Part shown: in pieces, positions 59,136 to 64,000 of the stretch | Layout: each line of letters begins with the position of its first letter | Position numbering within the stretch: the stretch's first letter is position 1 | Assembly: GCF_900129855.1 (NCBI RefSeq) | Contig: NZ_LT670819.1 | Location: 4,898,001-4,962,000 of the forward strand | Source: Streptomyces sp. 3214.6 | GTDB lineage: Bacteria; Actinomycetota; Actinomycetes; Streptomycetales; Streptomycetaceae | Reading direction: 5' to 3' | Length of the DNA stretch: 64,000 nt | Translations under genes and position numbers: made by a program | The notes under the pieces: model-generated | What the model saw: only the letters and a program-made list of their open reading frames with translations | Databases searched by the model: none | Told to the model about the DNA's origin: nothing

Positions 59136-60173
59136 ATGGCGACAGCAGCCGCGCACCAGACGGCCCGCACACAGCCGCACACCGCACAGACCGGCGGACG
59201 CGACGAAAGCGGCCGAAGCGGCGCCGACGAGGCCTACGAGCGCGCCTTCGACGCCACCGTGGCCGCCGACGAGCGCATCGAGCCACGCGACTGGATGCCC
59301 GACGCCTACCGCGCCACGCTGGTGCGCCAGATCGCCCAGCACGCCCACTCCGAGATCATCGGCATGCAGCCGGAAGCCAACTGGATCACCCGCGCGCCCT
59401 CCCTGCGCCGCAAGGCCATCCTGATGGCGAAGGTCCAGGACGAGGCGGGCCACGGCCTCTACCTGTACAGCGCGGCCGAAACCCTCGGCACCGGACGCGA
59501 GGAACTCCTCGACAAGCTCCACACCGGCCGCCAGAAGTACTCCTCCATCTTCAACTACCCGACGCTGACCTGGGCGGACGTCGGCGCGATCGGCTGGCTG
59601 GTGGACGGCGCCGCAATCACCAACCAGGTCCCCCTGTGCCGCTGCTCCTACGGCCCGTACGCGCGCGCGATGGTCCGCATCTGCAAGGAGGAGTCCTTCC
59701 ACCAGCGCCAGGGCTACGAACTGCTGCTCGCCCTCAGCCGCGGCACCGCGGAGCAGCACGCGATGGCGCAGGACGCGGTGGACCGCTGGTGGTGGCCCTC
59801 GCTGATGATGTTCGGCCCGCCCGACGACGAGTCCGCGCACTCCGCGCAGTCGATGGCATGGAAGATCAAGCGCCACTCGAACGACGAACTGCGCCGGCGC
59901 TTCGTCGACATCTGCGTCCCCCAGGCCCAGTCCCTCGGCCTCACCCTCCCCGACCCGGACCTGACGTGGAACGAGGAAGAGGGGCACTACGACTTCGGCC
60001 CCATCGACTGGACCGAGTTCAAGGAAGTCCTCAAGGGCAACGGCCCCTGCAACGAACAGCGGATAACCCAACGCAGGCGCGCACACGACGAGGGCGCATG
60101 GGTCCGAGAGGCGGCCGCGGCCCACGCGGCCAAGCGCGCCGGCGGGACGAAAACGGAAGTGGAGCAGGCATGA
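59136..60173 (+). CDS. paaA: Phenylacetyl-CoA epoxidase catalytic subunit PaaA
   Basis: This 345-residue diiron subunit converts phenylacetyl-CoA to its 1,2-epoxide with O2. Iron ligands lie in paired E-x-x-H helices: KVQDEAGHGLYLYSAAETLG and ICKEESFHQRQGYELLL. The residues WNEEEGHYDFGPIDWTEFKEVLKGNGPCN near the end are typical of PaaA. ATG 59136 follows AAGGGGG; upstream in-frame codons lack a ribosome site. It is the first gene of paaABCDE, with a stop/start overlap (ATGA) to paaB, behind a PaaR-type motif and two DnaA boxes. Confidence 0.96.
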   Translation: MATAAAHQTARTQPHTAQTGGRDESGRSGADEAYERAFDATVAADERIEPRDWMPDAYRATLVRQIAQHAHSEIIGMQPEANWITRAPSLRRKAILMAKVQDEAGHGLYLYSAAETLGTGREELLDKLHTGRQKYSSIFNYPTLTWADVGAIGWLVDGAAITNQVPLCRCSYGPYARAMVRICKEESFHQRQGYELLLALSRGTAEQHAMAQDAVDRWWWPSLMMFGPPDDESAHSAQSMAWKIKRHSNDELRRRFVDICVPQAQSLGLTLPDPDLTWNEEEGHYDFGPIDWTEFKEVLKGNGPCNEQRITQRRRAHDEGAWVREAAAAHAAKRAGGTKTEVEQA

Positions 60174-60457
60174 CGAACACCGACTGGCCCCTGTGGGAGG
60201 TCTTCGTGCGCTCCCGGCGCGGCCTCTCCCACACCCACGCCGGCAGCCTGCACGCGCCGGACGCCGAATTCGCCCTGCGCAACGCCCGCGACCTCTACAC
60301 CCGGCGCGGCGAAGGCATCTCGATCTGGGTCGTGCCGTCCTCCGCGGTCACGGCCTCCTCGCCCGACGAGAAGGACCCGTTCTTCGAACCGGCCGCCGAC
60401 AAGCCCTACCGACACCCGACGTTCTACGAGATCCCGGAGGGGGTGAAGCACCTGTGA
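60170..60457 (+). CDS. paaB: Phenylacetyl-CoA epoxidase subunit PaaB
   Basis: This 95-residue small subunit bridges the PaaA-PaaC heterodimers. The sequence WPLWEVFVRSRRGLSHTHAGSLHAPDAEFALRNARDLYTRRGEGISIWVVP is the family core. The start overlaps the paaA stop by four bases and its own stop overlaps the paaC GTG by four bases, so stoichiometric coupled translation is likely. Confidence 0.95.
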   Translation: MTNTDWPLWEVFVRSRRGLSHTHAGSLHAPDAEFALRNARDLYTRRGEGISIWVVPSSAVTASSPDEKDPFFEPAADKPYRHPTFYEIPEGVKHL

Positions 60458-61302
60458 CCACGACGACGAACACGCACACCCACGCCGCCGCCCTCGCCCT
60501 CGGCGACGACGCCCTGGTGCTCTCCCACCGCCTGGGGCAGTGGATGGGTCACGCGCCCGTCCTCGAAGAGGAGGTCGCCCTCGCCAACATCGCGCTCGAC
60601 CTGCTGGGCCAGGCCCGGATCCTGCTGTCGATGGCCGGCGACGAGGACGAGCTGGCCTACCTGCGCGAGGAACGCGCCTTCCGCAACCTCCAGTTGGTCG
60701 AGCAGCCCAACGGCGACTTCGCCCACACCATCGCCCGCCAGCTGTACTTCTCCACCTACCAGCACCTGCTGTACGCACAACTGGCCGCCCGCGAGGGCCC
60801 GTTCGCCGGGCTCGCGGCGAAAGCCGTCAAAGAGGTCGCCTACCACCGCGACCACGCCGAACAGTGGACACTGCGGCTCGGCGACGGCACCGAGCTCAGC
60901 CACGAGCGGATGCAGCGCGCCTGCGATGCGCTGTGGCGGTTCACCGGAGAGATGTTCCGCCCGCTCCACGGCCTCGACCTCGACGGCACGAACCTTGACG
61001 GCACGAACCTTGACGGCACGAACCTCGACGGCACGAACCTCGACGGCACGAACCTTGACAGCACAGACTGCGACGGAACGGCCCCCGATGAGCCGTCCCC
61101 GGCCGGGACGGACCTGGACACGGCCTGGCTGGAGTCGGTGAAAAACGTGCTGGGGGGGGCCGGCCTGGCAGTGCCCGAAGGGCCACGCACCGGAGCCTGG
61201 AGCGCCGGCGCCGGCCGCGAAGGCCTGCACACCGAGTCGTTCGGCCCGATGCTCGCCGAGATGCAACACCTGCACCGCAGCCACCCGGGGGCGTCATGGT
61301 GA
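60454..61302 (+). CDS. paaC: Phenylacetyl-CoA epoxidase structural subunit PaaC
   Basis: This 282-residue ferritin-like subunit is a non-catalytic partner of PaaA. Core helices: DDALVLSHRLGQWMGHAPVLEEEVALANIALDLLGQARILL and VAYHRDHAEQWTLRLGDGTE. E. coli PaaC is about 248 residues. The extra length is a tandem LDGTN repeat at residues 176-200, followed by degenerate units, placed between two helices after FRPLHGLD. GTG 60454 overlaps the paaB stop. The 3' end overlaps paaD by 7 nt. Confidence 0.95.
   Translation: MTTTTNTHTHAAALALGDDALVLSHRLGQWMGHAPVLEEEVALANIALDLLGQARILLSMAGDEDELAYLREERAFRNLQLVEQPNGDFAHTIARQLYFSTYQHLLYAQLAAREGPFAGLAAKAVKEVAYHRDHAEQWTLRLGDGTELSHERMQRACDALWRFTGEMFRPLHGLDLDGTNLDGTNLDGTNLDGTNLDGTNLDSTDCDGTAPDEPSPAGTDLDTAWLESVKNVLGGAGLAVPEGPRTGAWSAGAGREGLHTESFGPMLAEMQHLHRSHPGASW
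60979..61083 (+). repeat. 15-bp in-frame tandem repeat within paaC
   Basis: Five near-identical units of CTYGACGGCACGAAC lie at 60979-61053, followed by two degenerate units. They encode (LDGTN)x5 and resemble a pentapeptide-repeat register. Confidence 0.88.
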
Positions 61303-61841
61303 CACTCACCCCGCTGGAGGCGGAACTCCTCGCGGTCGCCGGTTCGGTGCCCGACCCCGAGCTGCCCGTGCTCACCCTCCAGGAACTCGGCGTGCTGCGC
61401 GCGGTGCACATCCGCGACACGGACACCGTCGAAGTCGAACTGACCCCCACCTACACCGGCTGCCCAGCGGTGGAGGCGATGTCCGTCGACATCGAAAGGG
61501 CGCTGCACGAGCACGGGGTACGCGAGGTCACCGTGCGCACCGTCCTCACACCCGCCTGGTCGACCGACGACATCTCCGCCGAAGGACGCCGCAAACTGCG
61601 AGAGTTCGGCATCGCCCCACCCCGCAGCACCCGGGCCGTCCCGGGCCCGGTGCCCCTGACGCTGGGCCCTACGCACACCCTCCACAGCGAACGGGAACAC
61701 GGGCCGGACGAACCGGTCCGCTGCCCGCACTGCGGTTGCGCCGACACCGAACTGCTCAGCCGCTTCTCCTCCACCGCCTGCAAGGCGCTACGTCGCTGCC
61801 TCGCCTGCCGGGAACCCTTCGACCACTTCAAGGAGTTGTGA
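61296..61841 (+). CDS. paaD: Phenylacetyl-CoA epoxidase maturation protein PaaD
   Basis: This 181-residue protein has an N-terminal MIP18/DUF59 domain (SVPDPELPVLTLQELGVLRAVHI, TPTYTGCPAVEAMSVDI with the conserved Cys), as in Fe-S cluster assembly factors. A C-terminal zinc-ribbon-like region follows: CPHCGCADTELLSRFSSTACKALRRCLAC. It probably helps load metal into the epoxidase reductase or oxygenase. ATG 61296 overlaps paaC; GTG 61299 is nearly equivalent. The stop shares a base with the paaE ATG. Confidence 0.94.
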   Translation: MVTLTPLEAELLAVAGSVPDPELPVLTLQELGVLRAVHIRDTDTVEVELTPTYTGCPAVEAMSVDIERALHEHGVREVTVRTVLTPAWSTDDISAEGRRKLREFGIAPPRSTRAVPGPVPLTLGPTHTLHSEREHGPDEPVRCPHCGCADTELLSRFSSTACKALRRCLACREPFDHFKEL

Positions 61842-62902
61842 TGGCCCGCTTCCACCCGCTCCAGGTGGCCGCGGTGGAGCGCCTCACGGACGACTCCGTC
61901 GCCCTCACCCTCACGGTCCCCGACAAACTCCGCGAGGAGTACCGGCACACCCCCGGACAGCATCTCGCCCTGCGCCGCGTGGCCGACGGGGCCGAGGTCC
62001 GGCGAACGTACTCGATCTGCTCGCCCGCACCCGACCCCGACGGCGAGGGACCCCGCACGCTGCGAGTGGGCGTACGCCTCGTCGAGGACGGAGCCTTCTC
62101 GACGTACGCACTCAAGGAGATCAACGTCGGCGACGAGCTGGAGGTGATGACTCCGGCCGGCCGGTTCACCCTCGACCCCGCACCCGGTCTGTACGCGGCG
62201 ATCGTCGGCGGCAGCGGCATCACCCCGGTGCTGTCGATCGCCTCCACGCTGCTGGCCCGCGAGCCCGCGGCCCGGTTCTGCCTCATACGCAGCGACCGTA
62301 CGGCCGCCTCGACGATGTTCCTGGAAGAGGTCGCCGACCTCAAGGACCGCTTCCCCGAGCGACTCCACCTGGTCACCGTCCTCTCCCGCGAGGAACAGCA
62401 GGCGGGACTTCCCTCCGGGCGGCTCGACCAGGAGCGGCTCACCGGGCTGCTCCCTTCGCTGCTGCCGGTGCAACACGTCGCGGGATGGTTCCTGTGCGGA
62501 CCGTTCGGGCTCGTACAGGGCGCGGAGCGGGCACTGCGGGAACTCGGGGTCGCACGGTCCCGGATCCACGAGGAGATCTTCCACGTGGACGTCGCGGCAC
62601 CCCCGGCACGCACGGCCGCCCCCGCCCACAGCACCGTGACCGCCCGGCTCGACGGCCGCGGCGGAAGCTGGCCCGTCCGCGACGGGGAGTCGGTCCTGGA
62701 GACGGTGCTGCGCAACCGGCCCGACGCGCCCTACGCCTGCAAGGGCGGCGTGTGCGGAACCTGCCGGGCCTTCCTGGTCTCCGGCGAGGTCCGCATGGAC
62801 CGCAACTTCGCGCTGGAGCCGGAGGAGACGGACTCCGGGTATGTGCTGGCGTGCCAGTCGCATCCGCTGACGGAGGCGGTGGAGGTGGACTTCGACCGGT
62901 GA
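61841..62902 (+). CDS. paaE: Phenylacetyl-CoA epoxidase reductase PaaE
   Basis: This 353-residue NADPH-dependent flavoprotein supplies electrons to PaaA. It has an N-terminal FAD-binding ferredoxin-reductase domain (RRTYSICSPAP), an NAD domain with AAIVGGSGITPVLSIASTLL, and a C-terminal plant-type [2Fe-2S] domain. The cluster cysteines are in YACKGGVCGTCRAFLVSG (C-x4-C-x2-C) and VLACQSHPL. ATG 61841 lies 5 nt from AAGGAG and shares one base with the paaD stop. It is the last gene of the paa operon. Confidence 0.96.
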   Translation: MARFHPLQVAAVERLTDDSVALTLTVPDKLREEYRHTPGQHLALRRVADGAEVRRTYSICSPAPDPDGEGPRTLRVGVRLVEDGAFSTYALKEINVGDELEVMTPAGRFTLDPAPGLYAAIVGGSGITPVLSIASTLLAREPAARFCLIRSDRTAASTMFLEEVADLKDRFPERLHLVTVLSREEQQAGLPSGRLDQERLTGLLPSLLPVQHVAGWFLCGPFGLVQGAERALRELGVARSRIHEEIFHVDVAAPPARTAAPAHSTVTARLDGRGGSWPVRDGESVLETVLRNRPDAPYACKGGVCGTCRAFLVSGEVRMDRNFALEPEETDSGYVLACQSHPLTEAVEVDFDR

Positions 62903-62934
62903 GGAGCAGGGCCTCGGCTACTGTTCCCTTCTTC

Positions 62935-62948
62935 TAGAACCTGTTCTA
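62935..62948. promoter_or_regulatory. KstR-type palindromic operator candidate
   Basis: TAGAACCTGTTCTA matches TNNAACNNGTTNNA, the KstR operator pattern, and lies 46 bp before the acyl-CoA dehydrogenase start. Confidence 0.6.
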
Positions 62949-62993
62949 TCTTGACGCTCCGTCAGATCAGCTGACCCGTCGGGAGGACAGGCC

Positions 62994-64000
62994 GTGGACT
63001 TCACCTTCACCGAGGAGCAGCAGGCCGCGGCCGAGGCGGCGCGGGGAGTCTTCGCCGGAGTCGCCCCCGACGCCGTGCCGAGCCCCGCGCTCACCAAGGG
63101 CGCCGTGGCCGACGGCTTCGACCGCGCACTGTGGTCCAGGCTCGCCGCGGCGGACCTGCTGAGCCTGCTCCTCGACGAAAAGTCCGGCGGTGCGGGCCTC
63201 GACGCGATCGCGCTCTGCCTGGTCCTGCGCGAGTCGGCGAAGGTGCTCGCACGGGTACCACTGCTGGAGAACAGCGCTGCCATGGCCGCCGTACAGGCCT
63301 ACGGCAGCCCGCAGTTGAAGTCCTCCCTCCTCACCCGGGCCGGACAGGGCGAGGTCGTCCTGACCGTCGCCACGAACGGCCGCACGGGCCACGACCCGGC
63401 CGAACTAGCTGTCACCGCCCGCCAGGACGGCCCCGACGCCATGAGCGGCGCGGGAGACTCCGGCGGTCAGTGGGTGCTGGACGGGGTGCAGACGGCGGTG
63501 TCGTGGGCGTACGACGCCGACTTCATCGTCGTACCGGCGCGCACCGGGGACGACCGGAGCGTCCTCGCCGTCATCCCCCGCCAACACGAAGGGGTCGAGC
63601 TCGCCGAACAGATCTCCACCACCGGCGAACGGCTCGGCGAACTACGCCTCGACTCGGCGCGGATCGCCGCCCGGGACGTCATCACCGCCGACGACGCCTG
63701 GGAGTGGCTGCGCGCCCTGCTGACCACCGGGACCTGTGCGCTGGCGCTCGGTCTGGGCGAACGCGCACTGGCGATGACCAGCGACTACGCCGGCAAGCGG
63801 GAGCAGTTCGGGCACCCCATCGCCAGCTTCCAGGCCGTCGCCGTGCAGACCGCCGACCGCTACATCGACCTGCGCGCGATGGAGGTCACTCTGTGGCAGG
63901 CCGCCTGGCGGATCGCCTCCGGGGCCCCGGGAGCACTGCCCGCCTCCGGTGACGTCGCCGTGGCCAAGATCTGGGCCTCCGACGCCGTACGGCGGATCGT
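62994..64000 (+). CDS. Acyl-CoA dehydrogenase family protein (3' partial)
   Basis: About 335 codons are present before the window end. GTG 62994 (MDFTFTEEQQAAAEAARGVF) follows GGGAGG at good spacing. The frame reads a helical N-terminal domain, a beta-domain (VLTVATNGRTGHDP...QWVLDGVQTAVSW...FIVVPA) and the start of the C-terminal helices (GLGERALAMTSDYAGKREQFGHPIASFQAVAVQTADRYID). The segment before the beta domain is weakly conserved, as in the heteromeric FadE subunits of actinobacterial steroid degradation. A KstR-like palindrome upstream points the same way, though the paa operon is the immediate neighbour. Confidence 0.88.
   Translation, partial: MDFTFTEEQQAAAEAARGVFAGVAPDAVPSPALTKGAVADGFDRALWSRLAAADLLSLLLDEKSGGAGLDAIALCLVLRESAKVLARVPLLENSAAMAAVQAYGSPQLKSSLLTRAGQGEVVLTVATNGRTGHDPAELAVTARQDGPDAMSGAGDSGGQWVLDGVQTAVSWAYDADFIVVPARTGDDRSVLAVIPRQHEGVELAEQISTTGERLGELRLDSARIAARDVITADDAWEWLRALLTTGTCALALGLGERALAMTSDYAGKREQFGHPIASFQAVAVQTADRYIDLRAMEVTLWQAAWRIASGAPGALPASGDVAVAKIWASDAVRRI

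Noticed and set aside
1..64000. Insertion sequences, prophage genes or a CRISPR array
   Set aside because: No transposase, integrase, phage structural gene or regularly spaced repeat array was recognised in any part of the window.

Overview
The window is a high-GC actinobacterial chromosome segment and almost certainly comes from a Streptomyces. The signs are very strong third-position G/C bias, frequent GTG/TTG starts with GGAGG-type ribosome sites, a mycothiol-dependent isomerase-type protein, PASTA kinases, a Bpa proteasome activator, a K15-type DD-peptidase with an SGC motif, and Streptomyces-type ParB sites (GTTTCACGTGAAAC). The gene order (aspS, dacA, bkd operon 1, two kinases, bkd operon 2, Lrp regulator) recalls the S. 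coelicolor region near SCO3795-SCO3834, on one flank of oriC. That comparison is from memory. Seven parS-like sites and several DnaA-box sequences agree with an origin-proximal position.

Layout. 0-4.6 kb: a membrane pentapeptide-repeat protein cut by the window edge, a secreted pectate lyase, a PH-domain gene broken by a short GC-rich insertion, and an AbiEii-like nucleotidyltransferase. 4.6-11.3 kb: a NAD/ADP-ribose themed accessory block with a NadD paralogue, a SIR2-like protein, a 1233-residue P-loop/TPR/ADP-ribosylglycohydrolase fusion, and a divergent glycosyltransferase. 11.3-20.5 kb: aspS, a SpoIIE-type phosphatase with an ATPase domain, an AI-2E transporter, a pirin, a secreted propeller/Ig-like protein and an SseB-like protein. 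20.5-30 kb: acyl-CoA dehydrogenase, M18 aminopeptidase, small membrane and LURP-like proteins, nitrilase, MDMPI enzyme, DD-peptidase, and a GntR/MFS pair.

30.0-32.7 kb is the most unusual stretch. Two tandem RNA elements fold by eye into complete tRNA cloverleaves with anticodon positions CCA and CGG. Their T-loops are aberrant and they directly abut a 784-residue protein that I cannot assign. 32.7-36.5 kb holds the first branched-chain 2-oxoacid dehydrogenase operon (E1alpha-E1beta-E2), 36.9-40.5 kb a divergent pair of membrane Ser/Thr kinases, and 40.6-47.4 kb Bpa, a small membrane protein, a quinone reductase, an orphan RCK protein beside a K+ channel with a homologous RCK, a five-site parS cluster, and moeA with a MobA-like partner. 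47.5-51.1 kb is the second bkd operon, next to a divergent Lrp-type regulator.

51.8-64 kb is largely phenylacetate and acyl-CoA catabolism: a TetR regulator, 3-hydroxyacyl-CoA dehydrogenase, paaN, then paaABCDE and a truncated acyl-CoA dehydrogenase, interrupted by a DUF5819-HTTM-rRNA/tRNA methyltransferase operon. An inverted motif of the form ACCGNNCGNNCGGT (one copy with a single deviation) occurs before bkd operon 2/lrp, between the dehydrogenase and paaN, and before paaA. This suggests the TetR protein coordinates branched-chain acyl and phenylacetyl-CoA catabolism.
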